Positions 15,067-27,400 of a stretch of DNA of 64,000 bases are shown here, one piece after another; the stretch's first letter is position 1, and the number at the start of each line of letters is the position of its first letter. The stretch is taken from the NCBI GenBank assembly GCA_963969365.1, contig OZ017747.1:4340001-4404000 (forward strand), written 5' to 3'. The position numbers and the translations under genes are program-made. Under the pieces are notes generated by a model. It worked only from the letters and a program-made list of their open reading frames with translations. It did no database searches and had not been told where the DNA came from. The DNA is from Asterochloris sp. CNOR1 (lineage: Eukaryota; Chlorophyta; Trebouxiophyceae; Trebouxiales; Trebouxiaceae).

Positions 15067-18001
15067 TCACCCAGCCTTGGCCTTCTCCTTCTCGTCTGCA
15101 GCTGCCTCAGCTGCGCGCTTGGCGCGCTTGCCCACCAGCTTAGCGTTTGTGCGCTCCAGGCGCAGCTTGTAATATGCCCTCATGTTCTGCAGCAACAGGC
15201 AGGCTTTCATTCATATCGCTTGCTGCTCTGCTGGCACCATATGACTAGTGGCAGCAGCGAGCACACCATAGCACATCAGACACTACTGGCAGGGACACAC
15301 TGAATGCCTTCTGGCACTTCAGCAGCATGCCCACTTGTCCTGTAGTCACGATCATCATGACTGGCAACATGGCACAGCCATGCAGCCCTCCTGCAGGAGA
15401 GCCAACAGGCCGCCTAGATCGTGAGGCGCAGGCAGCCAGACAGTGCCACAGTGTGGTGCAAAGATCCACTGAAGGCAGCTGCTGTCCATAGCAACACAGC
15501 CTTTAAAAGAATCCCTCCTTGACAACGCCATGATTCCACATGAGACACCCATCCAGTGCCAAGCGTGCCTTCACCACGTCAGGGCTCAGGGCAAATAATC
15601 CTACTTGTGGGCAGCTCAGCAGGACCCCAGCCGGGTGCCAGGGCTGCAGACCAGTACAGAACCCTTCCAGCTACCGGAGGTGCACGGTGCAGGCAGCGTT
15701 TCGCCACTCTAGGCCCCTCAATTAGTCAGAGATGGTGATGAAGTCAGCAGCTGGGGCCCCCTCAGCAGCTGGGGCCCCCTGGGCAGCAATGTAGCGCCAC
15801 ACCCCATAAGATCTAAATCACGTTGCATATCCCAGGCAGGGCAGACCACCATTTCCAGGCAGGAAACACACCTACATGTTGCCAGAGACTGTCACAAACT
15901 CCTCCCCAGCTGCCCATGGGCAGTTTTGCAGGGCCCAAGCCAGGTGTACAACTCATGCAGCTACCCGCATTCCATACTTGACACCGGCAACCCACCTTCA
16001 TCTCGTCAGAGATGGTCACGAACTCGACTTCTGGCTTCTCGTGCACCAGAGGCAGCACGTGCCCGGTCAGCTGGGCGGCTGCCTGCTGCTCCTCTGAGGA
16101 GGAGTCACCCTGCTTCACCTTCTTCTTGTTGCGGGGGAACACCACCAGCTTGCTCTTGTAAGCCTTGAGCCGATTAGCATTCTCCTGCAGAGGGGGGCCA
16201 AGGGTGTAAACTCAGCAGCAGCCTTGAAGATGTGTGCTGCCCTCAGCAGCACAACGGCAAGAACGCTGTGCTCTCAGCAGCGGCCTAGTGACACAGCTGC
16301 AGCCTGCAGTGCCCAAAGAGCAGCCTACAGTGCTGAGCAGGGTGTGCCCTCAGCAGCAATGCTCCTCCCCAAGTGCTGCCACAAGCAGCTGCAGTACGTG
16401 GGCACGGACGTTGCTGGCCTCAGCATGAATCTTGTGTGCATGGGCAAGTGCGAACTGCATCAGTTAAACCCTCCAGCGCATGGGCTGTGGTTTGCTCCAA
16501 GAGCACCCTTAAGTCATGGCGCTCTCCCAACACCAGGCTGCTCTGTGTTGGAGACGGCAGCTGATACCAGAACTGCCCATTGTGTGGCCAGAGCCAGCAG
16601 CTGATAACAGAGACGCCCTATACGGTTGCCAGCAACTGCTTCCAAAATTGCTCTTCATGGGGCCAGCAGCTGGTACCAGTATTGCCAGCCCTCCCTGCAC
16701 TGGCCTTAGAGAAGCACTGTACTGCCCCAATTGCACCTGCGGCCTCCAGTGTGCTGCCACCCCAGCAATGCAAGGATCTGGGGAGCATCTGCGGGGAGGG
16801 CAACATGTGCAGCAATGCATGCAGTGCAGGGGCTGCCAGAAGGACTGGGTTCAGTGATCGTTTGCACCACTCACAGCCTTCCCCTAAAGCAGCTCGCTGC
16901 TGCACTGGCAACAGCATGGCACGCACCCAAGGTCTCCTCCCATGCTGCAAAAGCTTCTGGGCTTGGTGTCCCTGCACCCAAGGCTCTCCTGTGCCTGACT
17001 TCCGAGGCAGGCCACCCCCACATCAGCCTGGCATGTGCATCCAGCGCAGACCACCTGACGGGATACTTGCAGCAGGCAGCCACACAGCGTGCAGCTCCTG
17101 CCACAGCGCTGTACGTTCATGCACCGCACCTGCAGGCTCTCCAATGACCTGTTCCTCCTGCGGTGGTCCACGGCGATGCCGATGGAGCGCGCCTGCCGCC
17201 TGGGGATACCGGCCTCCTGCGGCAGCAGCACACAAAGTTGCTGGCTGCTTGTCACTCAGGTTGACTATGAATGCTGTCCAGGAGAGGGGCTTCGCCTTTG
17301 CCGGCTCAGCGGCAGTGTGCTTGCTGCGCAGACAGAGCCCTGCAGGGGCCGATGCTGGCTGCTGGATGCTCACTGGCGGCTGTTTTGCCTGCCACACTTT
17401 TCACATCACTGCTACTGGTCGTGCCGCCCAGCCCCAGTCGGCTGCTGGTGGCCTCTGAACACGCGCTGTGCAGCCTGTATAAGCCTCTGCTGGCGCAGGC
17501 GACGATGCTAAGCTGGCTGGCTGCAGTGCGCACCTTGAGCTCGTCAAAGGTAAAGCCCCGCCCATACCGCTTCTTCATGTTGTACCGCACTGTCTGGCCA
17601 TGCACAACAGGCCTCAGGGCGCCGGCAACAGGCCTAGGAAACACCTTGGCTGCCTTGGCAGCACGTGCTGCAGTGGCACAGACAGTGTGTCAGGGGCTGG
17701 AACCAAGCAGGCAGCCTCTGAAGTCATTGGAGACAGGGCTTGGGGTGCCAGCCCTGCTCTAGAGCTTAGCATGTGTGCGCCATGCTGGCTAATTTGCGCC
17801 TCACCATTCTGCCGCCTAGTCTTCCTAGCTGGCTGGTTGAACCAGGTCTTGACGTAGAACTGCAGGGCAGGCAGCAGCGGCTCGGCCTGTTGTTTGAAAA
17901 CGCAGACCAGAGATGCATTGTCTGCAAGATCTGCAGCCTGGTTGCCTCACCTGCCACTTCTTTTTGAAGTGGTTGTTGGGAATGACATTGTTCTTCCCCA
18001 T
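15067..18001 (-). CDS. RPL13: Large-subunit ribosomal protein eL13 (L13e)
   Basis: This is a component of the cytosolic 60S ribosomal subunit. Exons (minus order): 17951-18001, 17805-17859, 17534-17667, 17130-17216, 15996-16184, 15067-15186, total 211 residues, close to the roughly 206 of plant eL13. Family blocks appear in order: [74 protein letters not shown], and a basic tail ending in KEKAKAG. Phases agree throughout. The start codon is fixed by the conserved first exon. The gene is divergent from TPS1 across 491 bp. Confidence 0.96.
15720..15925 (-). repeat. Decayed copies of the eL13 exon 5 end and donor
   Basis: Exon 5 ends at 15996 with ...ACCATCTCTGACGAGATGAAG|gtgggt. The downstream intron holds a copy near 15870-15895 (GTCTCTGGCAACATGTAG|gtgtgt) and a weaker one near 15722-15740 (ACCATCTCTGACTAATTG). 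Both keep the exon-end wording but have gained stop codons. An exact duplicated phrase, cagcagctggggccccct, lies beside the second copy (about 15747-15780). Confidence 0.5.
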
Positions 18002-18492
18002 GGCGCCTTACTGCACCCGAGCACTGAATGTAGGTCAGCAGCCTAGGGGCAGAAGGGGCTCCAGCAGGTCTGGTGGCCTCACAGACCTACCTGGTGGGCG
18101 CAGGGGCAGATCTCACCCTGCAAAACGCCGCCCGGTTTGGTGACTGACGAACAGTGACCGAAGACTGTAAGTAGGACGAGTGCAAGGCAGGTTCTCTCGC
18201 CCACCCAGAACAGCCGCAGAGACAAGGAATTAGAAGAGGTGCTTCGCCCATCTAGTGAGCACTATTAAGGGGGTTAATCCGCACAGCAGAGCAGCTGCAT
18301 AGATCTGCCATGGGCTGGCTTGCAATGTGTACGCTGGCAGCCCATCAGCAAAGTCCCTGTAACAGTGCTAGGCACCTTGAGACTTTTGACATCACTGACA
18401 GACTGTTTTGGAAGTGTCGGGCTTCTGGTCAGGAAGCTGCAGATCGCAGATGCGATGCTGGGAAGATTATGGGCGCACCATTGCTGCAGCGA
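18002..18492. promoter_or_regulatory. Shared upstream region of eL13 and TPS1
   Basis: This 491 bp separates the eL13 start (minus) from the proposed TPS1 start (plus), so it must contain both promoters and both 5' UTRs. I recognise no core promoter element. The regulatory role is inferred from geometry alone. Confidence 0.45.
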
Positions 18493-21400
18493 ATGGCGGG
18501 GAACAGAGCGAGCACCTCCAAGATTGACAGCAGGCAGATCTGTGCATGCAGTGTGGCATCATGGGGTCATCAGCAAAATATCTGCCAGATGGTGCAGGAA
18601 GGGACAGTGCCAATCTCATCAAAACCTCCACGCTGGTCACTAGCTAAAGATGGACGATTTTACTTCGCCTTCTTGCTCAATGCAGCCTGCCTGGACGCAT
18701 AAACGCTGTCTTGTGTCGGGTGGGGGCGCAGCAGGGTGCCATGCATAACAATTGATGGAGGACCTCTTCCATGCAGGGGAGGCTACGTCTCCCAACACGA
18801 AGACTCAAAGGCAGACCTCCTTGCCCACCCCACAGAGCACTCCTGCAGTGCCACACACAAGGATTGGTGAGCCCCAGTCTTGCACGTGCAGCATGCCAGG
18901 TGTCACCGCCATGCCTGCGAATATGGCCCATGGCATGGGGTGATGTTGCCTCCACGCACTGCAGCGGCATCTAGTGGGACAGGTTTTACATCCTATAGGT
19001 GCAGCCCTCCCCTGTGAAGCCTTGCAGCGTCTGCCATGGACATCCCTCCTGGGCATGGCACTTCATCTGCTTGGACAGTGTTGCATTGCCGTTGCCAGCT
19101 TCACTTTCTCATGCATAAATGCCACACACGCCGCCAGAGCAGGCGCATGCCCCTTGGCGATGCAGTGGCAGCTGCTCTCATGATGGCAGCAGCTTTGACT
19201 GCGGCCGGCAACCAGCGTTGGCCGGTTGCAGCTGCAGGCCTCTGGAACATGTGTCAGGAGCAGCCAGAGCACCCACTCACTGCAGGAGCTGCACTCAAGG
19301 CCTGTGCTGAGAAGTGTGTTCAGATCATGGCCTCAAGGAGCAGACCGTCTGCAAACTTGCAGGTGGCCAGATGGGGCATGTCATGAAGTCGATGCCACCC
19401 CTGCTCTCCTGTGGTCCTTGGAATCGATGTCTCTCCTGCCTGCTAACATCCTGCTGCTGCAGCGTCATCGCAGAATTCGGGCCATCACTTGGCTTCTGCT
19501 GTGCACATTTTCACTGCCACATCTGAATTTGCTACTCCTCAGAGGATCTGCTGCGTGTCTGCAGGCCGCCTGCTGCTGCTGCGCCTGCGCAGGAGTCGGA
19601 GGAGCTTATGCCACCACTTGCATGACCGCTGTGCACTTCATTCACCATTTCTCATGCTGCCATGTGTCTGACAGATATTCCCTGTGCCTGCAGACCGCCT
19701 GCTGCTGCAGCGCCTGCGCAAGAGCCAGAGCGGGACTGCGCTGTATGGGGAGGCCCAGGCAGCCGAGGAGGCTCAGGAGCAGTCCGTCTACACGGCGAAC
19801 AGCGCTGCAGGGACCGCGCGGCTGCTGGTCGTGGCCAACCGGCTGCCTGTGTCTGCCGTCCGCGACGCTGCAGGCAACTGGCAGCTGCAGGTAGACCTGC
19901 TGCCTGACGAGGAGGTGTGAGCCCTCCCTCTGCATACGCTGCGCACAACGTGCTGCATGGGGCTTGAGCAGGTCAGATGCCAGGCACCAAGCACCAGTGA
20001 GCGGTTGTGTGGTGGGACGCTTCTGCACTGTGCATGGTGCTTGTGCAGGTCAGGTGTGGGGCAGCATGGCACACAGGAGCCGCTTGTGTGGTGGGTGGCT
20101 TTCCAGCGAGGGGGTGTGACCTCTGCACGGTGCACAGCATGCTGCAGGAGGGGCTGGGCAGAAATGATATCAAGAAGTGTAGGGTTAGAGAAACGGAGGG
20201 CACTGGAGCGGCTTGCTGAGCCGCTGCCCAGGGGATCGGAAGAGAAGAAGAAGTCAGGCAGAATGAGCAAGTTGCTGCATAAGCAGGCTGTGACTGGTAC
20301 ATATGTTGCTCCCTGCCTGCACAGCATGCACTTTGTGGACACATGGCTGCAAACTCGCAGCAGGAAGACGGAACACCCAGCATATATGTGAAGGGTGACT
20401 CTGTGGCTCACCTTCCAATAAGCAATCACTTTCAACCCCAGAAAACAGCACCAGATGGCTGGCTGATCTATCAACTTTCACTCTGTTAGACGTTGGGCGA
20501 TGCCATGGTCATGAAGTGCTGGGTTGCCCGCACGCCCCACTCCTTGCTCCATCAGCTCGGCTTGAGTACAGCTCTGCGGACATGCAGCACTGCAGGACAG
20601 CAGCCAAAGCCGTGGAGGTCTGTGTCTACAGACCCAGCTGCCTTCCTGCCTGCATGCCCACAGCAGGTCCTTGCCGTAGAGGGTTTTTGCTGCCCGCAGG
20701 TCAGCGCTGGGGGCCTGGTCAGCGCCCTCATGGGCGTCAGCAACTTCAGAACCTGCTGGATTGGCTGGCCTGGTGAGCTGCGCCTGGCCCTCATGCCAGT
20801 GCACTGCCCTGCAAGCTGCACTGCCTCTTGCATTGTAGCAGCGCCAGCTGCCGTGGCTTCCTGAGTCTCCTGTGCTGCTCTCAGCCTCGCATGTTGCTGC
20901 GTAACGGCTGTATGCTGCATCGCAGGTGTCTATGTAGATCCAGGGCCGTCCCGGGATGCCCTCACTGCTGCGCTGGCTGTTGAGGGGTACTGCCCCGTTT
21001 ACCTGGACCCCAAAACAGTGAGCTGGTGGCTGGTCTCACACGGATTGTGTTGTCTGCGTCAGCGCTTCTGCCCAGACCATGACGATGGGTTTTGCTGACC
21101 TGCGGTGCGGCCGGAGGCTGCTGCTGCCTCTGGCTGACAGCATCACATGTGTGCACCAAGCCACCCACACGCCTCTTTACTTATGTTGCCACCAGGCCTG
21201 TCAAGCTCAAGCTGCTCCATCTGGCAGCAATGCTGCTGTGCTTGGGACGGTGCAGCAGACAGACACATAGGGCCGCAGGGAGTCCAGGCAGCTATGTGGC
21301 CAGGCAGGAATGTGACCTACCCCATGCTGTGCAAAGCGCGAGCTTGTTATGTGGCGAGGCCAACAAAAAGTTCACAGCAGCAGCTTCCCCCAGATCAGTC

Positions 21401-24400
21401 AACTTGCAGGCGCGTGAGCGGTATCTCATAAAGGACAAGCTGTCCTGAAGGGTTCTGCACAGGCTGGCTGGCGGCAACAGACTGCTTGGCGGCAGCCCCT
21501 ACATGACGCAGCAGGCATCCACAACTTCTGGGGCCCTGCCCAAGATGAGTCGTAGCTCAGTATACAGCAGCCGGGCAGGCATGTCCACCATGCATTGCCT
21601 ACAGGTGGACCTGCACTACAACGGCTTCTGCAACAGCGTGCTGTGGCAGCTCTTCCACTACGTGCCCCTCAACATGGACAGCAAGCTCAGCGAGACACGC
21701 ACGCTGCAATTCCAGTGGGCGGCCCACCAAGAGGCCAACCGGCGATTTGCGCAGGTGGGTGCAGTGCCTGAGCTGGATGGAGGGTGGTAGCTTATGGATG
21801 GTGGGGCCCTACCACAACTGGTTGTCCCCCCCTCCGCCTTTTCTCGCCCCCCTTGAACTGCTGGGTGAGGCGCTCAATTTGCAGTGGTGTTGTGTAGGCC
21901 TGCTGCGACTTTAGTGGCTCCAGTACCAGTGGCAGTCTGTTGCGAGGCTGGCTCACCCTTGGCGCAGGGGGTTGCAGCTCCTCCCCATTTGTCTTGCCTT
22001 CCCATGCTGAAGCGCGGCCTCTCCTGCCTGCAGGTGGTGTTTGACCAGTACCGGGAAGGTGACGTGGTGTGGGTGCAGGACTACCACCTCATGCTGCTGC
22101 CTGCCCTGCTCAAGCAGCGCTACCCCCGCATGAAGGTGATGCCCCACAAGCGCACCCCTCTGTCTGTCTCTGTGCATCGCGACGCCTCACGCACGTAGCT
22201 AGAATGGAATTCAGGCCATGTCTTTCCTCTTGATTGGCAGGACATGCCTCCCAGCTGGCAGTGCATGAGTCCAGGTGCTGCTGCTGTGGGTTCAACTGGG
22301 GCGGCAGCTTCCCATGGAGCCTCTTTGCTCCCCCCAATGTTACTCACGATGTCAGATGCTCTGGGTGCTTTGTGGGTGGGCTGATCTTGCTGCTGTCTGT
22401 ACCAGCACGTGCAGGCAGGCGCAGTCACTACTCCAGCCACCTGTCCCCTGCATGATCCCATGCAAGCAGAGCCCAGCGTGGAAGTCTTGGTGAAACGCCC
22501 TGCAGCAGCACATATGCTGAGCCTGGCTGCACAGTCGAAGTTTCCCCTTTTCTCTGCAAGTGATTGGAAGCCAACAAGGCCTTATTCTGACTCGTGGTCC
22601 CTCATGTTGTATCCAGGTGGGCTGGTTCCTCCACACCCCCTTCCCCTCCTCAGAGATTTACCGCGGCCTGCCTGTGCGAGAGGAGGTGCTGCGGGCTGTG
22701 CTCAAGGCTGACCTCATAGGGTTCCACACCTACGACTACGCCCGCCACTTTGTCTCAGCCTGCACCCGCATCCTGGGCCTGGAGGTGGGCACACAGAAGG
22801 AAGGGAAACATGTGGTTGCACTGGAATATATTATTAGTATAAGGGACTGACATATCTTGCCTGTCTTTCAAACATCCCAAAGGCCGTGCCCTGCCCCGTA
22901 AGGAGGTGAGGGATGCTTCAGGTGTGTCATCGCCAGTGCGGTGCACTTCAGCTAGGCGGCCGGACGGCCCCACACAGTCTTCATTCTGATGTCCTTGCCA
23001 TGCAGCTCTGCTGCAGCTGACCGCACACCTGTGCCTGGAGGTGGGCCGTTTGCAGGGACTTAAAGTGTCAGAATCTCTACAAGGAAATGATGCTGCCTCA
23101 GCCTGCAGCTTGCAGCTTACAAGGCATTTGCATGGACGCCCCTGAATGCCAGCTGCATACTCCTAGACTCATCTAGACCCCCCTGCATCAAGGGTGGGGT
23201 TATTTTGTATGCTGCCAGCTCTGCTTTTGTCCCAGCCGCTGCAATCTGTGAATTGATAATAGCAGCTGCAGCTGTATGCAACAAAGGCATGTCAAACTAG
23301 GGCAATAGCAAGCAGCAGCCCACGTTGCACATCAGCCCCCCTGCTGTGTGAGCACAGCTATAGCAGCTGCATGTCAGGCGTAGGGACGTGGCCCCTGACC
23401 GGCTAGGTGGCCCACCTCTGCAGGCTTGCTAGCAGTGCATGCCTGTACCAAGCCTGCGTGCTCAACAGGAGCTGCTGCATGCCCAATGTGAGTCCCTGTC
23501 TCTACAGGGCACACCTGAGGCTGCACCATGGCCCCCCAACCTGTGCTGCCCAACACAAAGAAAATGGCTGATGGCATTCTGCTGCACCTGTAGGGCACCC
23601 CTGAGGGTGTGGAGGACAATGGCTCCCTCACCCGTGTGGCAGCCTTCCCCATTGGCATAGACCCTGATCGCTTTGTCCGCTCGCTGGAGCGCCCAGACGT
23701 GCGCAGCAACATTGCCAAGCTGCTCACACGCTACGCTGGTCGCAAGGTGGGGCCTGTCCGTGCCTACAGCTCTTGTCCAGGCCAACACACAACATTCACA
23801 ATCCTCTATGAAGTGGCTTTCCATGTCAAGCACTTGTTTTGGTGGTGCAGCGCCCAGGCATGCAATGCTATGACCACCCAGAAACTGAAAAGCCTACATT
23901 GGGTTTGTTTGCTCACATCTGCCTGTGACATGGTTGCCCAGATATCAACAGAGCCCTCATGATTTGCAGACGTGGCCGGCATTACACCTCCCAAGCCTTT
24001 TGTCCTCTTTGGGCCGCAGCAGGTCATGTTGCAACCCCGCTGCATGCCCCAGAAGCTGCTGCAAGTCCTCGTGCACAGGATGGCGCTGCAGTTTGTCGAC
24101 AGCAAGCAGAAATAAAGAGACCACCTCATTGCAGGTCATGCTGGGGTGGGACCCATGTTGGCCAGGGGCCCTGCAACCCCATGCAAGGCCTTTAGCCCGG
24201 CTCAGCTGTTGGCCAGATTCCAGCCACAAGCAAGCAGTGAGGCATGCATGCCTGCTGCAGGTGATGCTGGGGCGGGACCCATGTTGGGCAGGGGCCCCAC
24301 AACCCCATGCAAGGCTTTTGGCCCGGCTCAGCTGTTGGCCAAAATTCAGCCACGAGCAATCAGTGAGGCATGCATGCCTGCTGCAGGTGATGCTGGGGCG

Positions 24401-27400
24401 GGACCCATGTTGGGCAGGGGCCCCACAACCCCATGCAAGGCCCTTGGCTCGGCTCAGCTGTTGGCCAGCTTTCATCCACAAGCAAGCAGTGAGGCATGCA
24501 TGCCTGCTGCAGGTGATGCTGGGGGTTGACCGCCTGGACATGATCAAGGGCATCCCCCAGAAGCTGCTGGCCTTTGAGAAGTTCCTCGAGGAGCACCCAG
24601 AGTGGCGGGATAAGGTCCTGCTGGTGCAGATTGCCGTGCCCAGCCGCACAGATGTCCCCGAGTACCAGGTGGGTCCACCTGAAAGGCCCACTGGCAGCCC
24701 TGGCGGCAGAACACGGTGAAGTCAGATTGCAGTGCCCAGCTGCACAGATGTCCCCAAGTACCAGATGAGCGGAGTGCGTCCAAGCTGTGGGATAGGTGTG
24801 TTGGGTGCTGCTGCGGTGGCTTTGGGTCAGGTGCTTCTCTGACCCCACCTCTTGCTTTGCTGCAGCTTTAATGAACAAACAATTGTTTGATAAAGCGCCA
24901 TGGCATCACAACCCAGCTCTCCACTGCCAGCTCAGGCTGCAGCATTGTTGAACATGCTCTTGCTCATAATGCCATCACACGCCATACTTTTACAGCCAGC
25001 CTATCTTCCTGCTCGCTGCTCCTGCAACAGCCGGCTTCCATGGTGCTCAAACTCTTGTTGCCTCAATGCTGCGGAGCAGGTTTCCTGCCTCATTCTTGCT
25101 TGTGCCTGTCCTTCTGCAGCGTCTGCGCTCAATGGTGCGTGGGATAGCGGGTCGGAATAATGAGCATTATGTGTGTATGCTAAGCACCATGATTTTACAC
25201 CTCAGTGCTGCAAAATCACTGAAAGTGCTGTCCACTGCCCTGCAGCATCTGCGCACAATGGTGCATGCGCTAGGGCGGCGCCATCAGCAGCACATGAGTG
25301 TGGACTATGCACAATGCTTTTCACATTCCAGTGCCGCACAATCAGCCCAAGTCCTGTGCCTTGCACTGCAGCGTTTGCGCTCAATGGTGCACGAGATAGT
25401 GGGGCGCATCAATGGCCATTACGGGACGCTGACTCACGTCCCCATCCACCACCTGGACCGGCAGCTCAACTTCCATGAGCTCTGTGCGCTGTATGCCATC
25501 ACTGACGTCGCGCTGGTCACTTCCCTGCGAGACGGGATGAACCTCGTCTCCTATGAGTATGTGGCTTGCCAGAGCGACAATGCTGGTGAGGCCTGCCACT
25601 GAGTCTTCTCTGACTGGTCTGGTGCAGAGAAACTGAAACAGGTCTAGAAAGGCGGCCAGAGCAAAACCTCAGGCAAAGCGTCTGCACTTTAGCTGCAGCC
25701 TGCCTCTGAGCGGTCAGCCTGCCCCGCTCCTGTGCTTCTTGGGGCTTGCCAAGCCGTCTGACGGTTCTGCGGAGGCTGGGTGGGGGAGGCTGTGGGAATC
25801 GGGGTCAAGGCTTACACTGACTGGCTTGATGTGCGCTGCCACAGTCTGCATGATGCCTGCCAGTGCCTGCCACAGCTAGGACTGGCTGCTTGTCCCTGCA
25901 GGCGCGCTCGTCCTGAGCGAGTGCACCTCCCACCCCAACTCCCTGAGACTAGGATTGCTGTCTATGTGCTGTGCAAGCTCGTGCCTTCAACACTATTCAG
26001 AGCCTACCTACTGCCTTGCTAGTCTGCTCACCGTGAGCAGTCTGTTTACGGGTGCCCCCTAGTCCCTGGGGCTGGTGATCTGCTGCTTTGATGCTGTGCC
26101 TTCTAGAGCCTTGAAGGCTGGTTCCAGAGCTCATCACTTGCCCTGCAGGCGTTCTCATCTTGAGCGAATTCACAGGTGCCTCCCAATCCCTGGGAGCTGG
26201 TGCAATCCTGGTCAACCCCTGGAACATCACCGACATGGCCGCCGCCATCGAGGACGCGCTGACCATGAGCGATGTGGAGCGCCGTGAGCGCCACAGGCAG
26301 AACTACATGCACATCACCATCCACACCAGCCAGACGTGGGCGGACACCTTCATCAGCGAGCTCAACGACACCCACGTCGAGATGGAACTGCGGACAAAGC
26401 ACATTCCCCCACAGGTGAATGGATTTAGGGTTTAAATTGCGTGGCAGAAGGTGGGCGAGCATTGCAGGGTTTGGAGCGACATGGAGGTGAGTCTTTGGGT
26501 GAAGCTCATCCCCTGGTGCGCTTTGCTTCAAGGCACAGTCTTGGGTGCAGATCACAGCCTCCTGTGGGGGTGCAGGCAAAGCACACACCCTGCAAAGGGG
26601 GACTCAACAGTAACTGCGCTCATGCCACAAAAACACTCGAGGCTTGTGAGGCATGCAGCTCTCTTGTGTGGTGTGAAGTGTCAATTGCACAAGTGGCGTA
26701 ATCCCCTGCGGGTGGCGTTTCTGTACAGCAGTTGCTGCTGAATCAAGCGCCAAACTTAACAGCTGGAGCCTTCATGCTGGCGTTTGGGATGGTCCCACTG
26801 CAGCAGCCTTGCTGCATCAGTGGAAAGTTCATGCAAATGTGGTGCTCCACACCTATTGAAAAATCGCTGGTGGTGGGTGCTGGCGGCTTGCATCAAGTTA
26901 TGATGTATATATAAGTTATGCTGTTTGCTGACTGGGTTCAAAGCTGCTGGCTGCAGCTGGACTCAGAGGCCGTGGTACGCGACTACAAGGTCACCTCTCG
27001 GCGCCTGGTGCTGCTGGGCTACAACGCGACGCTGACCACAGCTGTGGAGGCGCCGCGGCAGCCCAAGCGCCACTTTGACCAGATCCAGGTGAGGCCCCTG
27101 TGCTGCCGAAGCAGCTCAGAACACGCAGCCATGCTGACCACAGCTGTGGAGGTGCTGCAGCAGCTAAAGCGCCACTCTGATCAGACCCAGGTGGGGACGT
27201 TGTGCTGCACAAGCAGCTCAGAAGTGGTTCGCCCTCCCTTGACCTTGTATGGCAAGCCCTTCACTCACCTTGTGTTGCAGGGTATGGGCTGCCTGTTCTT
27301 CATCACCAGTGCTCAGCTCGCTCCACCTTGCACCTGCTGCAGGCCCTGACGCGGGTGAACCCGACGGTGTACGACAGCATCCAGGCCTTGTGCGAGGACC

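Noticed and set aside
16580-17458. 292-codon plus-strand open frame antisense to eL13
   Set aside because: It overlaps eL13 exon 17130-17216 and part of the next intron; Cys/Ser/Ala-rich composition is typical of shadow frames in GC-rich DNA, and no family is recognised.
23925-24719. 264-codon plus-strand open frame, apparently a repetitive protein
   Set aside because: It is intron 8 plus exon 9 of TPS1; the repeats are junction copies. Kept as an isoform hypothesis, not as a separate gene.
24135-25371. CRISPR-like regular repeats
   Set aside because: Direct 126 bp units without repeat/spacer alternation, in a eukaryotic intron; they are splice-junction copies.
25780-26287. Alternative TPS1 exons from the copies before exon 11
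   Set aside because: The copies contain stops and indels, so no continuous frame joins them to the true exon.
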